A stretch of 64,000 nt of DNA from Streptomyces sp. WAC05374 (GCF_004353505.1 NZ_SMNQ01000015.1:1-64000), one strand, 5' to 3'; counted from the first letter of the stretch, positions 49,246-58,769 are shown. Made by a program: numbers and translations. Notes: generated by a model from the sequence alone, not told the origin.

Positions 49246-50808
49246 CTACCGCTCGCGCGGCGGCATGCACTCGGCGGACGGCGGCCCGCCGTCCGGCCAT
49301 GCCATCCGTACGAACCGCGGCGTGTCCCTGGTGAGCTCCACCACCGGGACGGCCTTGTTGTACGGATTGCCGTGGTTGTCCAGGCAGATCCAGCCGCTCG
49401 CGCCCTCCACCCGCAGCCCGCCCGTCACCTGGGGCCACTGGAGCCCCACCTCCCGCGGCGCGGGCAGCTTCCCGGCGACCGTCGCCCTGCGGATCGCCCG
49501 CACGGCCGCCGCCATCGCGTCGTACGCGACGATCGCCTGACCGTCCGAGAGCTCCACCGGCCCCACCGGCCCCACCCGCGCCGTGCGCACCGCGTCCATC
49601 ATCGAGCGGAACCGCTCGTACGCCTCCGGTGACCCGCCCGTCCTCGGGACCGCCCGGCCGGCAGCCGGACGCCAGGCGTCCGGGTGGGCCAGCGCGGCGT
49701 ACCGGACGGTCAGCCCCTTGCCCAGGACGCCGCGGTTCAGCTTGGGGTCGGCGCCCAGGTAGGAGCCCTCGTCGCCGGTCAGCACGGTGAACGGCTTGTG
49801 GGTGCAGCCGCGTGCGCCCAGCGCGTTCACGAACTGCCGCAACTGCGTGTGCCGCCCCGCGAAGAAGACGGTGTCCGCGCGGGTGGTGCACAGGAGGTGG
49901 GTGATCTGCTGGAAGGTGTTGGCCGTGGGGCCCTCGACCGTCGGGTCGTCGGGCGAGGTGAACACCTGGGCCTGGTACGGGGACTTCGCCAGCAGGCCCG
50001 AGAACGCCTCCTTCAGCGTCTGGGTGTAGTGGTCGCTCTCGCGGGTGTCGTGCACCAGGATCGCCTTCGCCGCCTTCGCCGCCTTCGCCGCGTCCACCCG
50101 GCCGTAGTCGGCCAGCGCGCGGGCCTCGTCGCTGTTGGTGGGGGAGACCCGGGCGAGACCGGGGAACGGCTTGCGGCCGGGGCCGTTGGTGAGGTCGTCG
50201 GCGGTGATGGTGGTGCCGACGACCGCGATGCCCTCACCGGTCAGGGCCGCCACCGCCTGCCGGACGGGGGCGCTGCTGGTCGCTATGCCGGAGACCACCC
50301 GCAGGTGGTGCGGCGCGCCGGTCATGCCCTTCAGGGCGTCCACGGCCGTGCGCCAGTGGGCGTTGCCGTTGCCGGTGTTGGCGAGCACCAGCCGGATCTT
50401 GGGCACCATGTCGTTGGACTTGTGGTTGGCCTCGTACTGGCCGGCGAACGCGCCCTGCACCTCGTGCAGGATCTTGGTCCGCATCGACGGGCTGGTGGAC
50501 GTCAGCGGCAGCAGCAGCGCCACCGTGGCGTACTCGCCCGGCTTCAGCGCCCTGTTCTGCTCGCCGATCGCCGTGGCGACGTCACGCAGCGCGGCGACCT
50601 CGAAGTCGTACCCGTCGCCGGAGACCCCGACGCACTCGCCGCTGCCGGCCGGACGGGCGACGCCCGGGGCGCAGGAGCGGTCCTCCGGAGTGGTGAGCCG
50701 GCCGACGGCGTACACCGTGCCCCAGGCCAGCAGCGCCAGCACCAGCACACTCGTGACGATCTTCTGCCGGGTGGTGTAGAAGAGCCGGTAGCGGAGCGGA
50801 TGGGGCAC
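49246..50808 (-). CDS. membrane-anchored periplasmic-binding-like protein
   Basis: A 520-residue protein with one N-terminal membrane span (IVTSVLVLALLAWGTVYAVG, about residues 16-35), not a lipobox. The outside part has a Leu/Ile/Val-binding type-1 periplasmic fold (ATVALLLPLTSTSPSMRTK, HLRVVSGIATSSAPVRQAV, ILVHDTRESDHYTQTL). It binds a small ligand, perhaps for signalling, since no permease is nearby. GTG 50808 follows GGAGG at 5 bases, and the NTPase gene stop lies one base upstream (TGACGTG), so translation is coupled. Confidence 0.82.
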   Translation of the reverse strand: MPHPLRYRLFYTTRQKIVTSVLVLALLAWGTVYAVGRLTTPEDRSCAPGVARPAGSGECVGVSGDGYDFEVAALRDVATAIGEQNRALKPGEYATVALLLPLTSTSPSMRTKILHEVQGAFAGQYEANHKSNDMVPKIRLVLANTGNGNAHWRTAVDALKGMTGAPHHLRVVSGIATSSAPVRQAVAALTGEGIAVVGTTITADDLTNGPGRKPFPGLARVSPTNSDEARALADYGRVDAAKAAKAAKAILVHDTRESDHYTQTLKEAFSGLLAKSPYQAQVFTSPDDPTVEGPTANTFQQITHLLCTTRADTVFFAGRHTQLRQFVNALGARGCTHKPFTVLTGDEGSYLGADPKLNRGVLGKGLTVRYAALAHPDAWRPAAGRAVPRTGGSPEAYERFRSMMDAVRTARVGPVGPVELSDGQAIVAYDAMAAAVRAIRRATVAGKLPAPREVGLQWPQVTGGLRVEGASGWICLDNHGNPYNKAVPVVELTRDTPRFVRMAWPDGGPPSAECMPPRER

Positions 50809-50809
50809 G

Positions 50810-52882
50810 TCAGCCTCCGTTCTCCCGTCCTGGCGGCACCGTGAGGCCCCGCCAGGCACGGACGTCCCTCGGCCAGTGGGTGGCCGCGTCCCACAGCGGA
50901 CTGGTGCCGGTCAGGTGCCGGCCGGAGAGCTGGCGCAGCTCGTGCACCAGCTTGTCGACCACGTCGTCGTCCGGCAGGGCGAGCGGGTCGGTGAGCAGCC
51001 ACACCGCGTGCAGCAGCCGCCGCAGCCCGAGGTGCAGGGCGGTCGCGTCGGCGTCCAGCCCGTCCGGCAGCGGGCCGCCCGGGTCCTCGCCCAGGGCCAC
51101 GGCCCGGCGCGGATCGGGGCCGGTGCGGTGCTGTTCGCGGGGGTACGGGGCCGAGGCGATCACCCGCAGCCGGTCCAGCCAGCCCAGGACGTCCGGGCCG
51201 GGGAACGCCAGGCGCAGCTCGGTCACGGCCTGCTCGGTGCGGCCGAGCGCCAGCTCCTGCCGCAGGCGGTACGGGGTCGGAGCGGGGCCGTAGTGCTGGT
51301 GCAGCGTCTCGTGGACGGCCCGCCACGCGGCGTGGGCGGGCGGGTCGGCGTCGTGGAACCGCAGCCGGTGCAGCAGCAGGGCCCGCAGCAGCGGGTCCGC
51401 CACGAAGTGCCCGTCCCCCTCGGGCCACCCGTCCGCCCGCAGCGCGTCCCGCATCATCAGCGCCACGTCGCCCTCCACCGACGCGCCGCGCAGCCGGGTG
51501 CGGGCGAGCACGCGGGCCGACTCCTCGTCGTGCGCGGCGGCCAGCACGGCGGCCACGTCCGGGCGCAGTCCCGGCGGCAGCAGCTCGGCCAGCAGGGTGC
51601 CCGCGACCGGGACGGGCGCCGTGTCCTCGCGCAGCTCCACCGTCACGTCCAGCAGCGCGCCCGGTGTGAGCGCCGCCCGGTCCGCCGCCGGCACCCCGCC
51701 GGCCGCCCGCCCGAGCAGCGCCACGCCCAGCGGACGGCCCCCCGTCAGCCGGTGGACCGCCCGGGACAGGTCGGCCGGGGTGCGCCCCGCCGGGTCGAAC
51801 CGGTCGAACACGGCCCGCGTGTCCGCCGCGCTCAGCGGGGTCAGCCCGACGGCGAGGATGCCCGACGTGATGTCCTCGCCCCGGGGGCAGGGCGCCCGGT
51901 GGGCGACCTCCGGCAGCCGCGCCCGGGTCGCCCGGCGCAGCCCTTCGTGGCCGCCGTCCCGGGACGCGGCCATGATGACGAACCGGTCGCGGCGCCCGGC
52001 GCTGCGCTCCCGCAGGATCGGCTCGACCAGCCGCCGGCCCAGCGCCAGGTGGGCGTTGTCCAGCAGGACGACCGGGCGGCCGCGCCGGGTCCCGCGCCGG
52101 GTGAGGCCCACGTACGCCCGGCGCACGTCCTCCACGAGCGCGCCGACCAGGAACCCCTCGGCCTCCTCGCGGCGGCGCCCGCCCTGCTCGAAGTCGACGG
52201 CGAGCTGGTGCAGCCCCAGCTCCCCCCGGCCGCCCGCGTTGCGGTACGCGCCGTACCACGCCTTGGACTTGCGCTGGTAGCGGCCGAACACCTCCTCCAG
52301 CACCGTCTCGACCGTCGCCTCGGCCAGCAGCCCGGCGAGCGGTGCCGTCGACTCGGCGGCCGTCGCGGCCAGTTTCGCCAGCACCTTGGAGACCCACGTG
52401 CCGGCCGCGCCCTTGGCCTCGTCGACGGTCGCCAGGACCGGGCCGAGGCGCTGCAGGTCGCGCCGTGCCCGGTCGTCGTCCTCCTGCGTCCAGCCGGTGA
52501 CGGCGACCGCCGCCAGGCCGAGCGCCAGGCGGGGGAACTCCACCGGCCTGGCCGACAGCACCCGGGGCGAGAGCTGCACGGCCAGCTCCGCGAGGGCGCC
52601 GGTCAGCGGGTTCCAGCCGGGCCCGTGGTCCAGCGGCGGTTCGATGTGGGCGCAGTCCAGCAGGGCGAGCGGGGTGCCGCCCCGGTAGGCGTTGCGCACC
52701 TGCTTGAGCAGCGCGGTCTTGCCCATGCCGCGGCCGCCGGTGAAGACGGTGACGGGCGGGTCGTCCCCGTGCTCGTACCCGGCGGGGGCGAAGCCGTACG
52801 GGGTGAGTCCGGTCAGGCGGGCGGCCAGGCCGTGCTCGTCCAGGACCGCCTCGCGGCCGTACAGCTCTCTGTCCACCGCCAC
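50810..52882 (-). CDS. STAND-like/AAA NTPase coupled to the PBP-like gene
   Basis: A 690-residue cytoplasmic NTPase. Walker A is FTGGRGMGKTALLKQV (about residues 47-62), Walker B is PVVLLDNAHLALG (about 270) and the sensor-like ASRDGGHEGLRR follows; the C-terminal half is helical with LHLGLRRLLHAVWLL. Resembles ATPases of the STAND/orc1-like group that regulate or move other proteins. Together with the next gene it may form a sensing pair: outside ligand, inside switch. GTG 52882 start; a GTG at 52876 is also possible. No known domain of toxin or effector type is seen. Confidence 0.8.
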   Translation of the reverse strand: MAVDRELYGREAVLDEHGLAARLTGLTPYGFAPAGYEHGDDPPVTVFTGGRGMGKTALLKQVRNAYRGGTPLALLDCAHIEPPLDHGPGWNPLTGALAELAVQLSPRVLSARPVEFPRLALGLAAVAVTGWTQEDDDRARRDLQRLGPVLATVDEAKGAAGTWVSKVLAKLAATAAESTAPLAGLLAEATVETVLEEVFGRYQRKSKAWYGAYRNAGGRGELGLHQLAVDFEQGGRRREEAEGFLVGALVEDVRRAYVGLTRRGTRRGRPVVLLDNAHLALGRRLVEPILRERSAGRRDRFVIMAASRDGGHEGLRRATRARLPEVAHRAPCPRGEDITSGILAVGLTPLSAADTRAVFDRFDPAGRTPADLSRAVHRLTGGRPLGVALLGRAAGGVPAADRAALTPGALLDVTVELREDTAPVPVAGTLLAELLPPGLRPDVAAVLAAAHDEESARVLARTRLRGASVEGDVALMMRDALRADGWPEGDGHFVADPLLRALLLHRLRFHDADPPAHAAWRAVHETLHQHYGPAPTPYRLRQELALGRTEQAVTELRLAFPGPDVLGWLDRLRVIASAPYPREQHRTGPDPRRAVALGEDPGGPLPDGLDADATALHLGLRRLLHAVWLLTDPLALPDDDVVDKLVHELRQLSGRHLTGTSPLWDAATHWPRDVRAWRGLTVPPGRENGG

Positions 52883-52951
52883 CCCCCGTGACTCAGCGTC
52901 AAGTCAAGGTTACTTTCGAACCGTTGACCGCGTGCGGGGTCGGGCGAACCG

Positions 52952-53881
52952 TCATTCAGTCGTGATGGCGTCGAGCTGCGCGCGCAGGTACGTGTGCGAG
53001 TCGGTCCCGCGGACGTCCGTGCCGGGGTCGCACTCGTAGAAGTACACCAGCGACATGAGCTCCTCGCGCGGCGCGTCGGCGGGCGGCGGCAGCACCCGGT
53101 GGCGGCCCGGGCGCCAGCGCCCGTCCGTCCAGAAGGACATCAGGTCGCCGATGTTGACGGTGAGCGCGTCCGGGTCGTACGGGGCGTCCTCCCAGCCGCG
53201 CTCGTCGGTGAACACCTGGAGCCCGCCCCTGCCCGCCTGCCGGTCCAGCACGGTCACCGTGCCGAAGTCGGTGTGCGGCCCGATACGGAACTGGCCCGGC
53301 TCCGGGTCGCCCACCACGTCCCGCCCCGGGTACCAGTTGATGTTGAAGCCCCAGGTGGGGTGAGCGGTGTGCCGGGTGAAGAAGTCCTCGCCCTCGCCGA
53401 GCGCCGTGCCCAGCAGCTCCAGCAGCAGGTCGGACAGCTCCCGCATCCGCGCCAGGTACTCCTCCACCGGCGGCCGCAGCCCCGGCACCTCGGCGGGCCA
53501 GGTGTTGGGCAGGAACCACTCCGCGTCCACCGCCGGGTCGCCGGTCGGCTCGTGGGACGCGAAGGACAGCGACTCCTTCAGGTCCGGCGGGCCCGCCGAC
53601 CCCTCCGCGTACGCGTTGGCCTCCGCGCCCGGCCCGAGCCAGCCCCGCCCGCCCACCCGCACGGCGTACGGCTGCTTGGTCCGTGCGTCCAGGCGGAAGA
53701 ACCGGCGGGCCTCCTCGCGGATCGCCGCCCGCAGCGCGGGCTCGACCCCGTGCCCGGTGACCAGCAGGAATCCGGCGGTGCGCAGCGCCCGGTCGACGGT
53801 GCGCGCGGTCGCGGCGCGGGCGGCGGGGCCGCCGGAGAGCCAGGGCGCCAGGTCGACGACGGGGATCGTGGGTTCGCTCAT
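52952..53881 (-). CDS. isopenicillin-N-synthase-like 2-oxoglutarate/Fe(II) oxygenase
   Basis: A 309-residue double-stranded beta-helix oxygenase. The iron ligands are His~203 and Asp~205 in GPHTDFGTV and the distal His~261 in GRHRVLPPP, with Arg close by for 2-oxoglutarate. The N-terminal IPVVDLAPW and HGVEPALRAAIREE blocks are typical of the IPNS-like family. It may act in secondary metabolism or hormone-like compound turnover. ATG 53881 follows GGAAGGAAG. No partner gene in the window. Confidence 0.88.
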   Translation of the reverse strand: MSEPTIPVVDLAPWLSGGPAARAATARTVDRALRTAGFLLVTGHGVEPALRAAIREEARRFFRLDARTKQPYAVRVGGRGWLGPGAEANAYAEGSAGPPDLKESLSFASHEPTGDPAVDAEWFLPNTWPAEVPGLRPPVEEYLARMRELSDLLLELLGTALGEGEDFFTRHTAHPTWGFNINWYPGRDVVGDPEPGQFRIGPHTDFGTVTVLDRQAGRGGLQVFTDERGWEDAPYDPDALTVNIGDLMSFWTDGRWRPGRHRVLPPPADAPREELMSLVYFYECDPGTDVRGTDSHTYLRAQLDAITTE

Positions 53882-53947
53882 GGCGGCTTCCTTCCCCGCC
53901 GGCCGCGCCGGCGACCCCGCGCGCGCCGGGGTCCGCCCTCCCGGGCG

Positions 53948-54400
53948 TCAGGACTTCTCGGGGCCGCTCTCGCCGTCCTTGCGCTCGTCCCGCTCCCGCT
54001 GCTCGAGCTCCTCCTCGCGGCGGCGCGGGTCGGCCTCCCGGTCCTCCGGGAGCGACTCGTCCTTCCGGTCCTCGGCGGACGTCCGGTCCTCGGTGTCCTT
54101 CCGGTCCTCGGCGGCCACGGCCTCGTCGCGCAGGGACTTCAGGAACTCGGGGTTGTCGTCCGGGGCGACCCACCGGTGGTTGCGGTGCCATTCGGAGGGG
54201 GTGCGGCCGCCGGCCGGGGCGTGGCGCAGCTTCCCGGCGGCGAGCCAGACGATCGGGCCGACGATCCAGAAGAGCAGGATGATGAAGATCCAGGCCACCT
54301 TGGGCAGGTGCTTGGCCTCGTCCTCGGGGGTGTTCAGGCAGTCGATGAACGCGTAGATCGTCAGCGCCAGCGGCAGGATGTACAGCAGTGCCCTGAGCAT
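53948..54400 (-). CDS. PLDc_N domain membrane protein
   Basis: A 150-residue protein with two membrane spans in the first ~55 residues (LLYILPLALTIYAFIDCL and AWIFIILLFWIVGPIVWLAA) of the PLDc_N domain, named from phospholipase D family proteins but without any catalytic part. The C-terminal ~60 residues are strongly charged with a repeat-like EDRKD pattern, probably a cytoplasmic disordered tail. Function unknown. Confidence 0.8.
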   Translation of the reverse strand: MLRALLYILPLALTIYAFIDCLNTPEDEAKHLPKVAWIFIILLFWIVGPIVWLAAGKLRHAPAGGRTPSEWHRNHRWVAPDDNPEFLKSLRDEAVAAEDRKDTEDRTSAEDRKDESLPEDREADPRRREEELEQRERDERKDGESGPEKS

Positions 54401-54489
54401 GTGGGACAGCCCCCTGGAAGCCTTGGCGGGGCGCGTTTCCTCTGCCCCGGTGACAAACCCAGCGTAGCCGGTGGCGGATACTGGGCCCC

Positions 54490-55941
54490 ATGGCTTACGA
54501 CGATCTCCGCTCGCTGCTCAGGGCGCTGGAGCGCGAAGGCGACCTCAAGCGCATCAAGGCCGAAGTCGACCCCCACCTGGAGGTCGGGGAGATCGTCGAC
54601 CGGGTCCAGAAGTCCGGCGGCCCCGCGCTCCTCTTCGAGAACGTCAAGGGCTCCGCCATGCCCCTGGCGATGAACGTCTTCGGCACCGACCGCCGGCTGC
54701 TGAAGGCGCTGGGGCTGAAGTCCTACGACGAGATCAGCGCGAAGATCGGCGGCCTGCTGCGGCCCGAGCTGCCGCACGGCTTCGTGGGCGTGCGCGAGGC
54801 GTTCGGCAAGCTGGGCGCGATGACCCACGTACCGCCGAAGAAGGTCAAGGACGCGCCGGTGCAGGAGGTCGTCCTCACCGGTGACGACGTGGACCTGGAC
54901 CGGCTCCCCGCGCTGTTCACCTGGCCCAAGGACGGCGGGTCCTTCTTCAACCTGGGGCTGACGCACACGAAGCACCCCGAGAACGGCATCCGCAACCTCG
55001 GGCTGTACCGGCTCCAGCGCCACGACCGGCGCACCATCGGCATGCACTGGCAGATCCACAAGGACAGCCGCAACCACTACCAGGTGGCCGCCCGGCGCGG
55101 GGAGCGGCTGCCGGTCGCCATCGCGTTCGGGGCGCCGCCGGCCGTGACGTACGCCTCGACGGCGCCGCTGCCCGAGGACATCGACGAGTACCTGTTCGCG
55201 GGCTTCCTCCAGGGCCGGCGGATCGAGATGGTCGACTGCAAGACCGTGCCGCTCCAGGTCCCCGCCCAGGCGGAGGTGGTCCTGGAGGGCTGGCTGGAGC
55301 CCGGCGAGATGCTCCCGGAGGGGCCGTTCGGCGACCACACGGGCTTCTACACCCCGCAGGAACCGTTCCCGGCGCTGAGAATCGACTGCGTGACGATGCG
55401 GAAGCGGCCGCTGCTCCAGTCGATCGTGGTGGGCCGCCCGCCGACGGAGGACGGTCCGCTGGGCCGCGCGACGGAACGCTTCTTCCTCCCGCTGCTCAAG
55501 ATCATCGTGCCGGACATCGTGGACTACCACCTGCCGGAGTCGGGCGGCTTCCACAACTGCGCGATCGTCTCGATCGAGAAGAAGTACCCCAAGCACGCCC
55601 AGAAGGTCATGCACGCCATCTGGGGCGCCCACATGATGTCGCTGACCAAGCTGATCGTGATCGTCGACGCCGACTGCGACGTCCGCAACATGCACGAGGT
55701 GTCCTGGCGGGCGCTCGGCAACACCGACTACTCCCGCGACCTCACGGTCGTCGAAGGACCGGTCGACCACCTGGACCACGCGTCGTACCAGCAGTTCTGG
55801 GGCGGCAAGGCGGGCATCGACGCCACGAGGAAGTGGCCCGAGGAGGGCTACACGCGCGACGGCGGCTGGCCGGACATGGTGGAGTCCGACCCGGCGACGG
55901 CGGCGCTGGTGGACCGCCGCTGGAAGGAGTACGGGCTGTGA
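54490..55941 (+). CDS. mqnL: UbiD-family menaquinone biosynthesis decarboxylase
   Basis: A 483-residue UbiD-like decarboxylase of the futalosine pathway (SCO4490 family as I know it), using prenylated FMN. Conserved segments are GIRNLGLYRLQ and EGPFGDHTGFYTPQEPFP, the UbiD catalytic Glu/Arg/Glu area. Acts on the late 1,4-dihydroxy-6-naphthoate derivative. ATG 54490. The GTG of the next gene overlaps its stop (GTGA), so the genes are translationally coupled. The cofactor is made by the UbiX-like gene at 58044. Confidence 0.88.
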   Translation: MAYDDLRSLLRALEREGDLKRIKAEVDPHLEVGEIVDRVQKSGGPALLFENVKGSAMPLAMNVFGTDRRLLKALGLKSYDEISAKIGGLLRPELPHGFVGVREAFGKLGAMTHVPPKKVKDAPVQEVVLTGDDVDLDRLPALFTWPKDGGSFFNLGLTHTKHPENGIRNLGLYRLQRHDRRTIGMHWQIHKDSRNHYQVAARRGERLPVAIAFGAPPAVTYASTAPLPEDIDEYLFAGFLQGRRIEMVDCKTVPLQVPAQAEVVLEGWLEPGEMLPEGPFGDHTGFYTPQEPFPALRIDCVTMRKRPLLQSIVVGRPPTEDGPLGRATERFFLPLLKIIVPDIVDYHLPESGGFHNCAIVSIEKKYPKHAQKVMHAIWGAHMMSLTKLIVIVDADCDVRNMHEVSWRALGNTDYSRDLTVVEGPVDHLDHASYQQFWGGKAGIDATRKWPEEGYTRDGGWPDMVESDPATAALVDRRWKEYGL

Positions 55942-56405
55942 GCGCCGCCGTCGGAGGACCGGGCCTTCTCATCGGCACCCACAGTGCGTACGTGGCCCTG
56001 GAGCGCCCCCGGCTCGATCCCGCCGACCCGGGCATCCGGCGGGCCGCCGAGGAGGCGGGCGTGACGCCGGAGGAGTTCGTCGGCCCCGGGGACCTCTGGG
56101 TGGTCGCCTACGAGCGGGACGGCGCAGGCGACGGCTTCGAGCTGCCGGGCGTGCGCGACAGCGAGCCCGCCGGCTTCGCCGAACGGCTGCGCGCCGGGCT
56201 CACGGCCGCGCCGGGGCCGTTCACGGTCGACGGCGGTGCCGTGCTGCGCCTGGACGCCCGTCCGGCCGGCGTGGACGCGTACGCCTTCACGGCGCACATC
56301 ACCCCGCCCGACGACCCGGAGACGATCGTGACCGTGGAGACCGGACCCGTGCCCGTCACCAGTCTGCTGGCCGACCTCGACGCGTTCCTCGGGAGCCTCG
56401 CATGA
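55938..56405 (+). CDS. unknown protein in the menaquinone operon
   Basis: A 155-residue soluble protein encoded between mqnL-like and mqnP, with overlaps at both ends (GTGA and ATGATG). The sequence includes PGLLIGTHSAYVALERPRLD and YAFTAHITPPDDPETIVTVE. No domain is recognised. Its tight coupling suggests a role in menaquinone synthesis or in stabilising the decarboxylase or prenyltransferase, but that is inference. Confidence 0.7.
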   Translation: MSAAVGGPGLLIGTHSAYVALERPRLDPADPGIRRAAEEAGVTPEEFVGPGDLWVVAYERDGAGDGFELPGVRDSEPAGFAERLRAGLTAAPGPFTVDGGAVLRLDARPAGVDAYAFTAHITPPDDPETIVTVETGPVPVTSLLADLDAFLGSLA

Positions 56406-57325
56406 TGACGACCGCCGACGGGGCGGTCGGCTCCGGCCCGGCACCGCAGCCGGCCGGGAAGGTCAAGGCGTTCCTGCGGCTGGTGATGATCGAGCACTCG
56501 GTCTTCGCGCTGCCCTTCGCCTACATCGCCTCGCTCACCGCGATGTTCGAGGCCGACGGTTCCGTCCACTGGCTGGAGCTGTTGCTGGTCACCGTCGCGA
56601 TGGTGGGCCTGCGCACCTTCGCCATGGCCTGCAACCGAATCATCGACCGCGAGATCGACGCCCGCAACCCCCGCACCGCGGGCCGCGAGCTGGTCACGGG
56701 CGCCGTGTCCGTCCGCTCCGCGTGGACCGGGGCGCTGGTCGCGCTCGTGGTCTTCCTGGGCGCGGCCGCCCTGCTGAACCCGCTGTGCCTGGCGCTGGCG
56801 CCGGTGGCGGTCGTGCCGATGGTGGTCTACCCGTACGGCAAGCGGTTCACCAACTTCCCGCACGCCATCCTGGGCCTGGCCCAGGCGATGGGGCCGGTCG
56901 GGGCGTGGATCGCGGTGACCGGGGCGTGGTCGTGGGAGGCGGTGATCCTGGGCCTGGCCGTGGGCGTGTGGATCGGCGGCTTCGACCTGATCTTCGCCTG
57001 CCAGGACGTCCAGGCCGACCGCGCCCACGGGGTGAAGTCCGTCCCCGCCCGCTTCGGCATCCCGGCGGCCCTGTACGGCGCCCGCGCCTCGCACGTGGTC
57101 ACCACCGGGCTGCTGGTCTGGTACGCGCTGGCCACCGGCGCGGGCGCGTTCTTCTGGGCCGGGCTGGTGATCGTGGCCGCCGCCTTCGTCTACGAGCACA
57201 CGATCGTGCGCCCGCACGACCTGTCGCGGCTGAACCGGGCCTTCTTCACCACCAACGGCTTCATCGGGATCAGCCTCTTCGTGTGCGCCCTGGCCGACCT
57301 GCTGGCGCGCGGCCTCACGGTGTGA
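56402..57325 (+). CDS. mqnP: menaquinone biosynthesis prenyltransferase MqnP (UbiA family)
   Basis: A 307-residue membrane prenyltransferase with about eight spans. The two Asp-rich motifs are NRIIDREIDARNPRT (about residue 77) and DLIFACQDVQADRAHG (about residue 195), both needed to bind prenyl diphosphate. It joins the isoprenoid tail to the naphthoate ring in the futalosine pathway. ATG 56402 overlaps the upstream gene. Its last 11 bases overlap the convergent rhomboid gene. Confidence 0.92.
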   Translation: MMTTADGAVGSGPAPQPAGKVKAFLRLVMIEHSVFALPFAYIASLTAMFEADGSVHWLELLLVTVAMVGLRTFAMACNRIIDREIDARNPRTAGRELVTGAVSVRSAWTGALVALVVFLGAAALLNPLCLALAPVAVVPMVVYPYGKRFTNFPHAILGLAQAMGPVGAWIAVTGAWSWEAVILGLAVGVWIGGFDLIFACQDVQADRAHGVKSVPARFGIPAALYGARASHVVTTGLLVWYALATGAGAFFWAGLVIVAAAFVYEHTIVRPHDLSRLNRAFFTTNGFIGISLFVCALADLLARGLTV

Positions 57326-57935
57326 GCCCGGGCGCCCCGCGCGGGCGCCGGCGGCGGAAGACGAAGGCCGCCGCCACACCCGCCAGCAGGCCGAACAGGT
57401 GGCCCTGCCAGCTCACGCCCGACTGGGTGGGCGATATGCCGAGCAGGATCGTGCTGCCCCAGATGGCGCCGATCAGCAGGCCCACCACGATGTCCATCGG
57501 CTTGCGGTCCACGAAGCCGCGCACCAGCAGGTAGCCGAAGAGGCCGAAGATCAGGCCCGACGCGCCCGCCGTGACGCTGTACGGGGGCGCCACCAGCCAC
57601 ACGCCCAGCCCGTCGGCCACCACGATCAGCGCGGCCACGCCCAGGAAGCGCCGGATGCCGCCGAGCGCCGCGAGGAAGCCGAACACCAGCAGCGGCACCG
57701 TGTTCGCCGCCACGTGCCCGAAGCCGAAGTGCAGGAACGCCGCCGGGACCACGTCCCGCAGCTCGACCACCTCGCGCGGCGAGACGCCGTACGCGTCCAG
57801 GGCGTGGCCGCTCGCCAGGTCGACGGCCTCCAGCAGCCACAGCAGGGCCACCCAGGCGAGCATCAGCGCGGCGGCGGCCTTCACCCGGTCGGCGCCGGTC
57901 CGGCCGGCGGTCCCGGCCCGTGTCGTCCCTGCCAT
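57315..57935 (-). CDS. rhomboid family intramembrane serine protease
   Basis: A 206-residue membrane protease with six spans. The catalytic Ser is in AGASGLIFGLFGY, the catalytic His in WQGHLFGLLAG, and the oxyanion region is LHFGFGHVAANTVPLL. It would cleave membrane proteins within the membrane; substrate unknown. ATG 57935 has AGGGGG 6 bases upstream. It is inserted between mqnP and the UbiX-like gene on the opposite strand, overlapping mqnP by 11 bases. Confidence 0.88.
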   Translation of the reverse strand: MAGTTRAGTAGRTGADRVKAAAALMLAWVALLWLLEAVDLASGHALDAYGVSPREVVELRDVVPAAFLHFGFGHVAANTVPLLVFGFLAALGGIRRFLGVAALIVVADGLGVWLVAPPYSVTAGASGLIFGLFGYLLVRGFVDRKPMDIVVGLLIGAIWGSTILLGISPTQSGVSWQGHLFGLLAGVAAAFVFRRRRPRGAPGLTP

Positions 57936-58043
57936 GGCGGCCCCCTGTGGTGGTGTGCGTCTCCCCCCGGAAACGTCCGGGGCGCCGCCTCCGGTTCCGT
58001 ACCGGCCGGTCCGTCGCCTGTCCGGCCGGATAGGCTCAGCGGC

Positions 58044-58718
58044 GTGGAGCCGGTACAAGCGCAGCGTCGCCCGTGGGTCGTCGGGGTGTCCGGGGCGTCA
58101 GGGACCCCGTACGCCGCCGCCGTGCTGCGCGGGCTGCTCGCCGCGGGGGAGAGCGTCGACCTGGTGGTGTCCCGGGCGTCCCGGCTGACGCTGCTCGACG
58201 AGACGGGGATCGCGTTCCGGGACGCGCACTGGCGCGAGGACCTCGCCGAGTGGCTGTCGCGGGGCGCGGACGGGAAGCCGGGCACGTTTCCGGTGGACGT
58301 GTCGGACGTACGGCACTGGGCGGCGGGCGACCTCGCGGCCGGGCCGTCGTCGGGGTCGTACCCCGTCAAGGGGATGCTGATCGTGCCCGCGTCCACGGCC
58401 TGCGTGGCAGGGGTGGCGCTGGGCCTGTCGAAGGACCTGTTGCAGCGGGTGGCGAGCGTGACGCTGAAGGAGCGGCGGCCGCTGGTGGTGGCGGTGCGGG
58501 AGACCCCGCTGAACGGCCAGACGCTCAAGCACCTGGTGGCACTGGACGAGGCGGGCGCCGTGGTGCTGCCTGCCTCCCCGGCGTTCTACGCGGGCGCGAC
58601 GCACATCCAGGACCTGGTGGACTTCGTCGCCGGGCGGGTGCTGGACGCGGCGGGCGTGCCGCACCGGCTGTACCGCCGGTGGAAGGGCGAGCTGGGTGGC
58701 GGGTCCCGTGCGGACTAG
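58044..58718 (+). CDS. mqnM: UbiX-type flavin prenyltransferase
   Basis: A 224-residue flavoprotein. The N-terminal VGVSGASGTPYAA binds the flavin phosphate and the block ACVAGVALGLSKDLLQR is typical. It makes prenylated FMN for UbiD decarboxylases, so it probably serves the decarboxylase at 54490. GTG 58044. Followed in the same direction by the Lrp/AsnC gene. The symbol follows the futalosine naming as I recall it. Confidence 0.86.
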   Translation: MEPVQAQRRPWVVGVSGASGTPYAAAVLRGLLAAGESVDLVVSRASRLTLLDETGIAFRDAHWREDLAEWLSRGADGKPGTFPVDVSDVRHWAAGDLAAGPSSGSYPVKGMLIVPASTACVAGVALGLSKDLLQRVASVTLKERRPLVVAVRETPLNGQTLKHLVALDEAGAVVLPASPAFYAGATHIQDLVDFVAGRVLDAAGVPHRLYRRWKGELGGGSRAD

Positions 58719-58769
58719 CGCGTCCCGGCGCCCTGAGCCGCCCCGGTCGTGTACAGGATGAGGGTCGTC

